Below are positions 28,676 through 37,169 of a stretch of 64,000 nucleotides of DNA, in pieces. The stretch is from Planctomycetales bacterium (GTDB lineage: Bacteria > Planctomycetota > Planctomycetia > Isosphaerales > Isosphaeraceae), in NCBI GenBank assembly GCA_027449865.1, contig DAIDKV010000058.1, positions 31,339 to 95,338 of the forward strand, given 5' to 3'. A program made the translations under genes and the position numbers. The notes beneath the pieces are model-generated. The model did no database searches. It was not told the origin of the DNA and saw only the letters and a list, made by a program, of their open reading frames with translations. Position 1 is the stretch's first letter. Every line of letters begins with the position of its first letter.

Positions 28676-29460
28676 GCTTGGACCGGAAACCCACGGTTTT
28701 GCTGACCGGCGCCGCACACGGGATTGGGCGCGCAACAGCCCTCGCGCTGGTCGATCGCAATACGCCGATGGCACTGATCGATCGGGACGAGTCCGCGCTC
28801 GCCGAGGTCACCGGCGAGCTCAGGGCCAGAGGGGCGACGGTTGCCCAGGCCGTGGCCGACGTTACCGATCGCGAGGGTCTGGCCGCTGCCGTTGCGACAC
28901 TCGAAAAAGCCGTTGGACCGATCGAGGTTCTGCTCGCCTGCGCAGGGATCGGGTCCCTGACGATCGTTCCCGAGCTCGATACGCCAATGCTCCGCAAGAC
29001 GCTCGAGGTGAATCTGCTCGGCGTGGCTCACTCAATCGAGGCGGTCTTGCCGGGTATGATCGAGCGACGGCGCGGACATCTCGTCGGTGTCGCGAGCGTT
29101 GCCGGATACCGCGGCTTCCCCTGGATGATCTCTTACTCGGCGTCCAAGGCGGGTCTGATTGCCTATCTTGAAGGAATCCGTCCGGGCCTCCGACGTCGGG
29201 GCATCACGGTCACCACGGTCTGCCCAGGATTTGTCCGAACGCAAATGTCAACCTCCGTGCCCTATCAACATCCGGTCAAGATGATTGAGCCAGAGGCCGC
29301 GGCACGGTATCTGGTCCGGGCGATCGAGCGACGTCCACGGAATTGCATCTTCCCGTGGGACATGCGCATCAGCCTCGCCGTATTGAAATACATGCCCGAT
29401 AGCCTCTTTGATCGTTTGATGCGCTGGGTCGGTCCCAGAGCGCTGCACGTCGAATTCTAA
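28672..29460 (+). CDS. Classical short-chain dehydrogenase/reductase
   Basis: A 262-residue SDR. It has the cofactor motif TGAAHGIG near residue 14, NLLG near 106 and the catalytic YSASK (YxxxK) near residue 152, with the serine in GVASVAGYRG. The aspartate in ALIDRD after the second strand favours NAD(H). It probably reduces or oxidises a carbonyl in the synthase product or its precursor. The C-terminus (FDRLMRWVGPRALHVEF) is longer and more hydrophobic than in simple SDRs, which fits a lipid substrate. It is coupled to the hydrolase upstream. Confidence 0.9.
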   Translation: MSLDRKPTVLLTGAAHGIGRATALALVDRNTPMALIDRDESALAEVTGELRARGATVAQAVADVTDREGLAAAVATLEKAVGPIEVLLACAGIGSLTIVPELDTPMLRKTLEVNLLGVAHSIEAVLPGMIERRRGHLVGVASVAGYRGFPWMISYSASKAGLIAYLEGIRPGLRRRGITVTTVCPGFVRTQMSTSVPYQHPVKMIEPEAAARYLVRAIERRPRNCIFPWDMRISLAVLKYMPDSLFDRLMRWVGPRALHVEF

Positions 29461-29481
29461 TCAGCGAATAGGAGTCGCGTC

Positions 29482-30228
29482 ATGGGAGAGGAGGCGACCG
29501 CGATGCAGGATACTGCCGCTTCCGGCGCGGGCATACGCGACGCCATTGGTCCCCTCATCGGACGCAATCGGATCGCCGCCGATTTCTACGACGGCCCGGG
29601 ATGGCCGAGGTTCCGCCGTTGGGAGCAGGGTTTTTTGATGTTTGGTGGCGGGGTCCGACACGCCCGAATGGAGATCGTTCGGCATGTTTTGGATATCCGC
29701 AAGACGAATGCGATGGGCCTGGAAGTGGGCATCGGCGATGGAGAGAACCTGGCGCTCCTGCCTCGGGGCTGGGAGGTTCACGGTGTCGACGTCGCACGAA
29801 CCCGGCTGGAAGTGTGCCTGGCGCGGTATCCGTCGATCTCGGGACGACTGGCATGGGCCGAGGGCGAGGCTCTTCCGTACGAGGATGCGACGTTCGACGC
29901 CTGCTGGAGCATCGGCGGGTTCAATTACTTCCGGGATCATGAGGCGGCCCTCCGCGAAATGCAGCGTGTCACGCGTCGCGGCGGGCCCCTGGTCGTGGCG
30001 GATGAGGTGCCGGGTCTCCATCGTGCGGGGATCGGACACCTGATCGGCCTCCCCTGGATCGATGCGTACTGGCTCCGCGCGCTGGGGCTCGATCGAGCGT
30101 TCGTCGAGATGGTGCTCTCCTTCGACGTCGATCTGGATGGACTGGTCGCGCGGGTCTGGCCTGGAGCGAGGCGATATCGGATCTGGCGCGGAATGGGCTA
30201 CTGCTGGGTTTCTCGGAACGAGTACTGA
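29482..30228 (+). CDS. Class I SAM-dependent methyltransferase
   Basis: A 248-residue methyltransferase. The SAM-binding stretch is GLEVGIGDGENLALL, followed by VHGVDVA, and the active-site region is CWSIGGFNYF. It shares the pattern YD.P.WP+FR.WE and GDG with the next gene, so the two are paralogues; this copy lacks the zinc ribbon. Twenty-one bases separate it from the SDR. The target is probably the assembled lipid or polyketide. Confidence 0.85.
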   Translation: MGEEATAMQDTAASGAGIRDAIGPLIGRNRIAADFYDGPGWPRFRRWEQGFLMFGGGVRHARMEIVRHVLDIRKTNAMGLEVGIGDGENLALLPRGWEVHGVDVARTRLEVCLARYPSISGRLAWAEGEALPYEDATFDACWSIGGFNYFRDHEAALREMQRVTRRGGPLVVADEVPGLHRAGIGHLIGLPWIDAYWLRALGLDRAFVEMVLSFDVDLDGLVARVWPGARRYRIWRGMGYCWVSRNEY

Positions 30229-30246
30229 TCGATGCGGAGGCGAGTC

Positions 30247-31104
30247 ATGTCCACGACGAGTCCAAAGGCGGTCGAGACGTCGCGATGGCAGCAAGACTGG
30301 GACATCTGGCGGTGCCCGTCATGCCGTGGGGATCTCTCGGCGACCGGCGAGGCCGCGCTCGATTGCCCCGAGTGCGGCGGTCATTACCGGATCGATGATG
30401 GATTGCTCATATTCCGGGATAAGACCGAGGCCAACAACAGCGTCGCGCAGGAGTTCTACGACAGCCCACTCTGGCCGAAGTTCCGCTTCTGGGAGAAGTT
30501 CACCTGGGTCGTCAACGGCGGCGAACGCCGGGCGCGTAATGCTGTTTTGCGGCACTTGCCAGATCGTCCGCAGCTCGACCTGCTCGACGTCGCGATCGGC
30601 GATGGCGTCTACCTCGACTGGCTCCCGCGCGGCTGGCGGATCGCGGGAGTGGATATCTCTCGGTCGCAGCTCGACGCCTGCCGGCGAAGGGCCGAGGCCG
30701 CCGGGCGCGACGTCCGCCTGGCTCAGTGTGAGGCCGAGGCGCTGCCGATCGACGACCATCGGTTTGATGCTGTGCTAAGCATTGGCGCGTTCAACTATTT
30801 CAATGATCCTGAGGCGTCACTCCGAGAGATGGCACGGGTGGCCCGCCCCGGCGCCCCGATCGTCGTTTCCGATGAGATGCCCGATCTCACCGACCGGATG
30901 ATCGGCCACAAGATTGGAATCCCGGCGCTTGATCGATGGATCGTCTCTCGGCTGATGCACCTGGGCGACTCCTTCACCGAGATGGTCGAGCGGCATCGCG
31001 ACCTCGATGTCTTGACGATCACCCGGCGCGTGCTGCCGGACGCCGAACTGTTCCCGGTCTGGCGGGGAGTCGGGTACGTTGTGGTCGGCCACGCGCCGGC
31101 GTGA
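30247..31104 (+). CDS. Zinc-ribbon class I methyltransferase
   Basis: A 285-residue methyltransferase with an N-terminal zinc ribbon (WRCPSCRGD and CPECGGHY). The chosen ATG at 30247 has GGAGG seven bases upstream, which is better than the ATG five codons earlier. The SAM site is LLDVAIGDGVYLDWL, followed by GVDISRSQLD, and the catalytic region is LSIGAFNYFND. It is a paralogue of the preceding gene and, like it, keeps FYDSPLWPKFRFWE before the SAM fold. Together they suggest two methylations or a heteromeric enzyme. Confidence 0.87.
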   Translation: MSTTSPKAVETSRWQQDWDIWRCPSCRGDLSATGEAALDCPECGGHYRIDDGLLIFRDKTEANNSVAQEFYDSPLWPKFRFWEKFTWVVNGGERRARNAVLRHLPDRPQLDLLDVAIGDGVYLDWLPRGWRIAGVDISRSQLDACRRRAEAAGRDVRLAQCEAEALPIDDHRFDAVLSIGAFNYFNDPEASLREMARVARPGAPIVVSDEMPDLTDRMIGHKIGIPALDRWIVSRLMHLGDSFTEMVERHRDLDVLTITRRVLPDAELFPVWRGVGYVVVGHAPA

Positions 31105-31134
31105 GGGAGTAGGTTGGGACGGAGACGGCTCGCC

Positions 31135-32259
31135 ATGCGCTTCATCACCTTGATCGGAAAGAATGTGGTTCATCGACCGATGAGATCGGCGCTGACGGCG
31201 CTTGGGCTCTCGGTGGCGATCGCGGCGGTGATCGTGCTGGTGGGGATCTCGTGGAACTTCGAGCGGTCGTTCCTGGCAATCTACCGATCCAAGGGAATCG
31301 ACATGGTGATCGTTCACGCTGGGAGCAGCAATCAGCTTTCCAGCAGCCTCGATGTCGGGATGGTCGACCGGCTCCGCCGGATCGAGGGCGTGGCGGACGC
31401 TGCCCCGACGCTGGTCGACACCGTCGCTTTCGAGGATCAGAACCTGGCCAGTGTCCTCGTGGACGGGTGGGAACCGGATAGCCTGCTTTTCAAGGGGATA
31501 CGGATTCTCTCGGGGCGTTCTCTGCGCCCGGGCGATGATCGATCGGTCTTGCTTGGCCGGGTACTGGCGCTGAACCTTGGAAAAAAGGTCGACGACCCGA
31601 TTCAGGTATCGGGGGAATCGTTTCGCGTGGTCGGAATCTTTGAGAGCGATAGCCTGTTTGAGAACGGCGCGCTGGTGTTGCCGTTGCCGGACCTACAGAA
31701 GATGATGGGCCGCGAGGGGCAGGCGACCGGTATCGTGGTCTCGGCGACCTCGTCCGATGCCACGTTTCTCGACGGCCTCCGGCGCCGGATTGAGAGTGAG
31801 ATCCCGGCCGTTGCAGCAACACCCGCGCGGGATTACGTTGTCGCCGACACGCAGATACGGCTGGCGAAGGCGATGTCGTGGACGACGGGACTGATCGCGA
31901 TGGTGATGGGGGCGCTGGGGATGCTCAACACGATGTTGATGTCGATCTTCGAGCGGACACGCGAGATCGGCATCCTTCGAGCGGTCGGCTGGCGTCGGCG
32001 TCGGGTTCTGGTTCTGGTGCTGGGCGAGGCACTTTTGATCGCGACGGCCGGGATTTTGATCGGAGGCGTGCTGGCCGTCGTGGGGATGCGGGCCCTGATG
32101 TTCTCGCCAACGGCCCGGGGATTCATCGACCCGAGCATCCCGATCGAGGTGCTGGGCCTGGCTGTACTGATGGGGATCGGGCTGAGCTTGCTCGGCGGCC
32201 TGTATCCCGCGGCGCGGGCCGCGGCGCTCGACCCGACGGAGGCCCTTCGCCATGAGTGA
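31135..32259 (+). CDS. ABC transporter permease, FtsX/MacB type
   Basis: About 374 residues. A helix after MRSALTALGLSVAIAAVIVLVG is followed by a large outside domain (about 250 residues, MacB-like) and three C-terminal helices. The FtsX block MLMSIFERTREIGILRAVGWRRRRVL is intact. A TTG at 31114 would add seven residues, but the ATG fits the family start better. It overlaps the ATPase gene by eight bases. With the cluster it probably exports, or moves between membranes, the synthase product. Confidence 0.88.
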   Translation: MRFITLIGKNVVHRPMRSALTALGLSVAIAAVIVLVGISWNFERSFLAIYRSKGIDMVIVHAGSSNQLSSSLDVGMVDRLRRIEGVADAAPTLVDTVAFEDQNLASVLVDGWEPDSLLFKGIRILSGRSLRPGDDRSVLLGRVLALNLGKKVDDPIQVSGESFRVVGIFESDSLFENGALVLPLPDLQKMMGREGQATGIVVSATSSDATFLDGLRRRIESEIPAVAATPARDYVVADTQIRLAKAMSWTTGLIAMVMGALGMLNTMLMSIFERTREIGILRAVGWRRRRVLVLVLGEALLIATAGILIGGVLAVVGMRALMFSPTARGFIDPSIPIEVLGLAVLMGIGLSLLGGLYPAARAAALDPTEALRHE

Positions 32260-32932
32260 TGTCGACGGCGCCCCGATCCTCCGCGCCGAGGGGTTGGTGA
32301 AGTACTATGCCGACGGGAATGTCCAGGCATTGCGCGGGGTTTCGCTGGAGGTTCGCAACGGCGAGTTCGTGGCGATCACCGGCCCGAGCGGTTGCGGCAA
32401 GAGCACGCTCCTTCACCTGCTGGGCGGCCTGGATCGACCCGACTCAGGCGAGGTCCAGTTCCGCGGCGAGCCGATGGCGAAGCTCGACCTCGACGCCTTC
32501 CATGCTCGCCGGGTCGGGTTCGTCTTCCAGTCGTTCTACCTGCTGCCCACGCTGACGGCCGCCGAGAACGTGCAGGTGCCGATGTTCGAGGGGCCCTGGC
32601 CGCGATCGGAGCGCGCTGGTCGAGCCTCGAAGCTACTGGAGGAGGTCGGACTCTCGCACCGGGCCGGGCAGCGGCCGACGCGGCTCTCGGTCGGCGAGCG
32701 ACAGCGGGTCGCCATCGCCCGGGCGCTGGCGAACGAGCCCGAATTGCTCCTGGCCGATGAACCCACCGGCAACCTCGACAGTGCCAGCCAGGATGAGATC
32801 CTCCGCCTGCTCGGCCAGCTTCGCGAACGTCGACGGATCACGCTGGTGATCGTTACCCACAGCGAGGAGGTTGCCCGCGCTGCCGATCGTCGGATCGCGA
32901 TGAAGGACGGGCGGATCGTGGGGGCGGAATAG
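32252..32932 (+). CDS. ABC transporter ATPase, MacB/LolD type
   Basis: A 226-residue ATPase. Walker A is GPSGCGKST (44-52), the Q-loop lies in FVFQSFYLL, the signature reads LSVGERQ rather than LSGGQ, and Walker B is LLLADEPTGNLD. Length and the short lead match LolD and MacB ATPases. It overlaps its permease and closes the co-directional cluster that began at 16436. The next gene starts 89 bases later and belongs to another function. Confidence 0.92.
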   Translation: MSDVDGAPILRAEGLVKYYADGNVQALRGVSLEVRNGEFVAITGPSGCGKSTLLHLLGGLDRPDSGEVQFRGEPMAKLDLDAFHARRVGFVFQSFYLLPTLTAAENVQVPMFEGPWPRSERAGRASKLLEEVGLSHRAGQRPTRLSVGERQRVAIARALANEPELLLADEPTGNLDSASQDEILRLLGQLRERRRITLVIVTHSEEVARAADRRIAMKDGRIVGAE

Positions 32933-33021
32933 TCGGGGTGCCGGCCTCTTGGCAGCCGACCGCCGCACTGGCAGACTAACCCGGGACCCTTCTCCACCTT
33001 TGTCCCGGGGAGATTCGTGCG

Positions 33022-34143
33022 ATGCCTCGCAAGATTTGCGTTGTCCTGTCTCTGTTCGCGATCCTCCTTCCCGCCGACGCGGCGATGGCCGACCCGCCGG
33101 GGCTGAAGACCTTGCCGATCGGGGCGCCCGCGCCCGACTTCCATCTGCCGGGCGTCGACGGCAAGACCTACTCACTTGCAGACTTCGCAAGCGCGAAGGT
33201 TCTGGCCATGATCTTCACCTGCAATCACTGTCCAACTGCTCAGGCGTATGAAGAACGGTTGGCACGGCTGCACGCCGATTATCGCGGCAAGGGCGTGGCT
33301 GTCGTCGCGATCTCGCCCAACGATCCAAAGGCAGTTCGGCTCGACGAGCTGGGTTACACGGATCTCGACGACTCGTTCGAGGATATGAAGCTCCGCGCGA
33401 AGGACCACCGCTACGCCTATCCGTATCTCTACGACGGCGAGACCCAGGCGACCTCGCGGGCCTATGGCGTTCTTGCCACGCCGCACGTCTTTGTTTTCGA
33501 CGCCGGGCGGAAGCTCCGGTACGTCGGGCGGTTCGACGACGGCGAGGTCAAGACGCCCAAATCGCACGACACGATCAACGCCGTCGAGGCGCTGCTCGCT
33601 GGTAAGCCGGTCGCGGTGGAAAAAACTCGCGTTTTCGGCTGCTCGACCAAGTGGTCCGACAAGCGCGAATCCGCGGTGAAGTCGCTTCAAAAATGGGACG
33701 CCGAGCCCGTCACGATCGAGCCAATCCAGATCGATGCGGTCGCGAAGCTCGCCCGGAACGACTCGGAGAAGCTCCTCGTGATCAACCTCTGGGCGACCTG
33801 GTGCGGCCCCTGCGTGGCCGAATTGCCCGAGCTGGTCACCATCAACCGGATGTATCGCAGGCGCCCGTTCCGGATGGTCACGATCAGCATGGACGACCCG
33901 GCGAAGCGAGAACAGGCCCTGAAGGTTCTACGTGAGAACCACGTCGCGATGACCAATTACTTCCTTAACTCTTCCGATCGCGATAAGTTCGCGGAGGCGC
34001 TCGATCGGGAATGGCCTGGGCCGCTGCCTTATACCGTGGTCATCGCGCCGGGGGGGAAGGTTGTCTATCGAAAGGGCGGACCGATTGACCCGCTCGAGCT
34101 CAAGCGGGCGATCGTCGACCAGATCGGTCGGACTTATAAATGA
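33022..34143 (+). CDS. Secreted two-domain thioredoxin-fold protein (redoxin plus TlpA)
   Basis: A 373-residue protein with a signal peptide (cleavage near AMA-DPP). The first domain (about 30-190) is an AhpC/Tlp-like redoxin with C67-N-H-C70-PTAQ after IFTCNHC. The second (about 235-373) is a TlpA/ResA domain with WCGPC (C261, C264) after NLWATWCGPC. Both should act outside the cytoplasm as thiol-disulfide exchangers or in copper or cytochrome maturation. Planctomycetes often carry such tandem fusions. Substrates are unknown. It converges on the surface-protein gene. Confidence 0.88.
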   Translation: MPRKICVVLSLFAILLPADAAMADPPGLKTLPIGAPAPDFHLPGVDGKTYSLADFASAKVLAMIFTCNHCPTAQAYEERLARLHADYRGKGVAVVAISPNDPKAVRLDELGYTDLDDSFEDMKLRAKDHRYAYPYLYDGETQATSRAYGVLATPHVFVFDAGRKLRYVGRFDDGEVKTPKSHDTINAVEALLAGKPVAVEKTRVFGCSTKWSDKRESAVKSLQKWDAEPVTIEPIQIDAVAKLARNDSEKLLVINLWATWCGPCVAELPELVTINRMYRRRPFRMVTISMDDPAKREQALKVLRENHVAMTNYFLNSSDRDKFAEALDREWPGPLPYTVVIAPGGKVVYRKGGPIDPLELKRAIVDQIGRTYK

Positions 34144-34148
34144 CCGAC

Positions 34149-34192
34149 GACGCCGCGGGTCGAGCGGGTGCGAATCGTCGCCCCGCGGCGTC
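34149..34192. terminator. Bidirectional hairpin between convergent genes
   Basis: GACGCCGCGGG (34149-34159) and CCCGCGGCGTC (34182-34192) form a perfect 11-pair stem around a 22-base loop. The hairpin starts just after the redoxin stop and ends just before the surface-protein stop, so it can serve both. There is no T run on either side, so efficiency is uncertain. Confidence 0.6.
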
Positions 34193-34200
34193 TCCCTGGG

Positions 34201-36780
34201 TTAGCGGCCCCGATGATGGGTTGGGTGGTCGACTCGGAGGGCAAGCCGAAGGCTACCCGCCGGCGCGGTTCGCTCGAGAGCCAGCAGGGCCTGGCGGCTG
34301 ACATAGGAGTTGCGTGTGGAACTACCGATATAAGCCTGCGTCCCATTATAGCGGGCGAAGACATACTTGTTCACCAGCCGGGGGCCAAAAACATCGAGGA
34401 CCGCCGTGCCGTTGGTCAGGTGAACGGTTCGATAGAACGCCTGGGCGTTGACGTAGAAGGTGACGGTCCCGGTCGGAGTACCGGTCGCCGGGGCATCCGG
34501 CAGTACCTGAGCGATCAGCTCGAACCTGCGGACCCTACGGTGGCCGATCCGGATCGGAACAATCGTCAGGGTTGGGTTGGTTCCGGCCGCCGAGACATAC
34601 TGGGTCAGCGGAGCTGACGTACTGTTCTGGAACGACGAGTTGGAGAGATACACGGCGGTGATCGTGTGCGTGCCGAACGCCAGAGCCGAGGTCGTCAGTG
34701 CGGCCTGGCCGGTCGCGGCGTTTAGAGGTACGTAGCCAAGGATCGAATTGTCGGCGATGAAGGCAACAGTGCCGGTCGGCGTTCCAGCGCCCGGACTCGC
34801 GGGGGAGACTGTTGCTGTAAAGGTCACCGGCTCACCGGGAACGGCAACCTGGTTGGAGGTCGTCAGAGTCGTCGTCGTCGCGTATGAGACAACTAGGGTC
34901 AGTGTGCCGTTCTGATCGGTGATCGTGTAGTTCGGCGAACTGCCGCCGGTAATGAAGATGGGGTACGTGCCCGGCGGGCTGGTCGAACTCGCGGAGGTCG
35001 CCAGCGTCGGCTGGGTGGTGAGCGAGGCCTCCGTGTCGGTCCCCTGAAGTCCAACGGCGGAATAGGTGAGCGTCGGCAGCGCCGAACCGGCCGTCGAGGT
35101 CAGGTCGTTGGCGACAAGCAGTAGGGGTGCGGGCGTGATATTCGCGGTCAGACCGGAGGGCTGCTGGAGCACGTAATTCGGGGAGGCCGGTCCCACGAGC
35201 GAAAGGCCGCTGACCGTCACCGGTATGTTCGTCCCAGCGCCTGATCTGGCGAAGGCGGCCGTCGTGTTGAGTGTCTGGAGCTGAACGTTGTCGCCGTTCA
35301 GGACGCCGTTGAGCGTCGCCCCGCTGGTATCGACCGACGCCTTGGTGGTCGCGTCGTACTGCTTGTTCTCCGCGACGACTCCGCTGACAGTGAGTGTCGC
35401 CGGAGTGACGCTCACCGACTGCGGCGACGAGGTACTTCCGGCGTACGTGGTCGCCGACGACGTCGGCAGGTACAGGGCGTAAATCTGATGAGGCGAGCCC
35501 AGGACGCCGAGATAGCTGACCGTCGTCGTGGCGATCCCATTGTTCAAAGGCGCCGTCGCGATGACCTTCCCGCCCGCACTGGGATTGCCGTCGAGGAATT
35601 CGACCGTGCCTGTCGCGATTCCATTGCTCCCGGTCACGGTCGCGGTCAGCGGGATGGTCTGGCCGTAGACATACGAGGAGTTGGGGAACGCCTGGAGGGT
35701 GGTGGTCGATAGACCCGCGACGTTGGTCAGCACGACGTCGCGGCCGGTCGCTCCGCCGACGTAGCTGATCCGGAAAACATAATTCCCGGCGCCGACGGCC
35801 GCCCCCTCGGGAAGACCCGCGAAGACCCCGTTCACCGCGGCCCCGGTGCCGTTGCTAATGATAGTGAGCGTGTCACCGAGGGCTGGGGCGTATCCACCCG
35901 CGAGGGTGGGGCGTAGAGTCGCACCGCCCAGGTTGATCGTCTGCCCTGGGGTGGTGGGCGACGACTGCGTGAGCTCGCTCGCGGTGGGCGTGCCACCCAC
36001 GGACGAGAGGATCGTCTCGTAGGTCGAGGCGCTATCGAGGGTCACACTACTGCCTGTGGAGACCGAGGTCTGCGTGACCGAGAGCGACCCAATCGCCGGG
36101 GCGAGACCCGGGCTGATCGTTCCGCCCACACTGGTCAACGTTCCGACCGTCCCATTTCCAACGAGCAGCCCCCCCTGAAGCTGCACCGGGCCAATCGTTC
36201 CGTCCACCTGCAACGTCGTCCCCGTGCCGACCACAGTCGGACCCGTGTACTTGCTCACCGAGCTGATGTCGACCGTTCCACCCCCCGAGAGAACCACGCC
36301 ACTGGTGGTCGACGTTGGATTCGATAACACGCCCGGGATATCCAGCGTGTCGTTCGTCCCCACCGAGATCGGCGTCGTGGGATCCAGCAAGACCGTGTCG
36401 AGACCGTACGTCGATGTCCCCAACGTCACGTAGTTCGCCGTGATCCCCGCCGTCAGCGAGAGCGTGTTCCCCGCCAGCGTGTAGCCGGGCCCGTCGATCG
36501 TGATCGAGTTGATCGTCAGGCCCGTCAGGTCATTGGTCGACGTCCCCGAAAGCGTCGACGGAAAGACCAGATCTTCACCATTCGTCGGCTTGCCGTTCGA
36601 CCAGTTCGCCGGGTCGCTCCAGACGCCGTTATTCGGACCCTGCCAGACATCCGTGACGCCCGCCGTCATGGCGATCCGTTCCTCCAGCCCCTCGATCGCC
36701 GGCCGATGCCCACGACGTGACGCCGCACCCCGACGCCTGGTTCCACGCCCCGTCCGCTCGCCCCAGCTCATCCCCAGCAT
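34201..36780 (-). CDS. Large extracellular protein with Ig-like repeats and LEER motif
   Basis: About 859 residues from an ATG with GGGAGG upstream. The N-terminus is basic and has no classical signal peptide; instead it shows RPAIEGLEERI, the LExR-type element seen at the start of many planctomycete giant surface proteins. Next comes an autotransporter-like repeat segment (GNGTVGTLTSVGGTISPG), then several Ig-like repeats of the style TTTTLTTSNQ..VPGEPVTFTATVSP and an MBG/YDG-like stretch (ENKQYDATT). Ser, Thr and Gly are abundant and Cys is absent, typical of surface filaments. Function is probably adhesion or structural. Confidence 0.78.
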   Translation of the reverse strand: MLGMSWGERTGRGTRRRGAASRRGHRPAIEGLEERIAMTAGVTDVWQGPNNGVWSDPANWSNGKPTNGEDLVFPSTLSGTSTNDLTGLTINSITIDGPGYTLAGNTLSLTAGITANYVTLGTSTYGLDTVLLDPTTPISVGTNDTLDIPGVLSNPTSTTSGVVLSGGGTVDISSVSKYTGPTVVGTGTTLQVDGTIGPVQLQGGLLVGNGTVGTLTSVGGTISPGLAPAIGSLSVTQTSVSTGSSVTLDSASTYETILSSVGGTPTASELTQSSPTTPGQTINLGGATLRPTLAGGYAPALGDTLTIISNGTGAAVNGVFAGLPEGAAVGAGNYVFRISYVGGATGRDVVLTNVAGLSTTTLQAFPNSSYVYGQTIPLTATVTGSNGIATGTVEFLDGNPSAGGKVIATAPLNNGIATTTVSYLGVLGSPHQIYALYLPTSSATTYAGSTSSPQSVSVTPATLTVSGVVAENKQYDATTKASVDTSGATLNGVLNGDNVQLQTLNTTAAFARSGAGTNIPVTVSGLSLVGPASPNYVLQQPSGLTANITPAPLLLVANDLTSTAGSALPTLTYSAVGLQGTDTEASLTTQPTLATSASSTSPPGTYPIFITGGSSPNYTITDQNGTLTLVVSYATTTTLTTSNQVAVPGEPVTFTATVSPASPGAGTPTGTVAFIADNSILGYVPLNAATGQAALTTSALAFGTHTITAVYLSNSSFQNSTSAPLTQYVSAAGTNPTLTIVPIRIGHRRVRRFELIAQVLPDAPATGTPTGTVTFYVNAQAFYRTVHLTNGTAVLDVFGPRLVNKYVFARYNGTQAYIGSSTRNSYVSRQALLALERTAPAGSLRLALRVDHPTHHRGR

Positions 36781-37091
36781 CGATTCACCCTCCCAGATTC
36801 CACTCGGGCCCGTCCCCGTCCGTTGTTCGGGCATGGTCGCACTATTGTGTGCGTGTTGCGTCCGGAAGTCCACCGGCGAGGGTCGCGAGACGAGATGTGT
36901 GTTCACGGTGAGCGAGCAAGGTCGCGCGGTGGATGCGGCTCTCCGGCGAGGCGAAGAGAAACCAAGAATCAGTCTACCCGCGCGATCGGGTCGAGGTCGA
37001 AAGCCAAAGGACTCCCGGGGCGGCCGAGGTTCGATCTGCGACGGACGAGGCGAATCGTCGGATCGTGAGGGCTGGCGGAGGCGACGGCCGC

Positions 37092-37128
37092 TTGCAATCG
37101 CGCAGAGAAATGTTTAACACAGAGTTAA
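37092..37128 (+). promoter_or_regulatory. Possible promoter with overlapping inverted repeat
   Basis: TTGCAA (37092-37097) and TAACAC (37115-37120) are 17 bases apart and would start transcription near 37127, ahead of the gene at 37170. TTAAC-ACAGA-GTTAA (37114-37128) is an exact inverted repeat lying over the -10 and looks like an operator. The rest of the 36781-37169 gap holds only the ribosome binding sites of the divergent genes. Confidence 0.35.
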
Positions 37129-37169
37129 GAAGGTTCACCGATCAGGGGCGGAAAGCAGGGGAACAGGCG

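Noticed and set aside
36933..37169. N-terminal extension of the DUF1549/DUF1553 protein
   Set aside because: No domain or signal peptide in the added 79 residues; the ATG at 37170 starts directly into a signal peptide.
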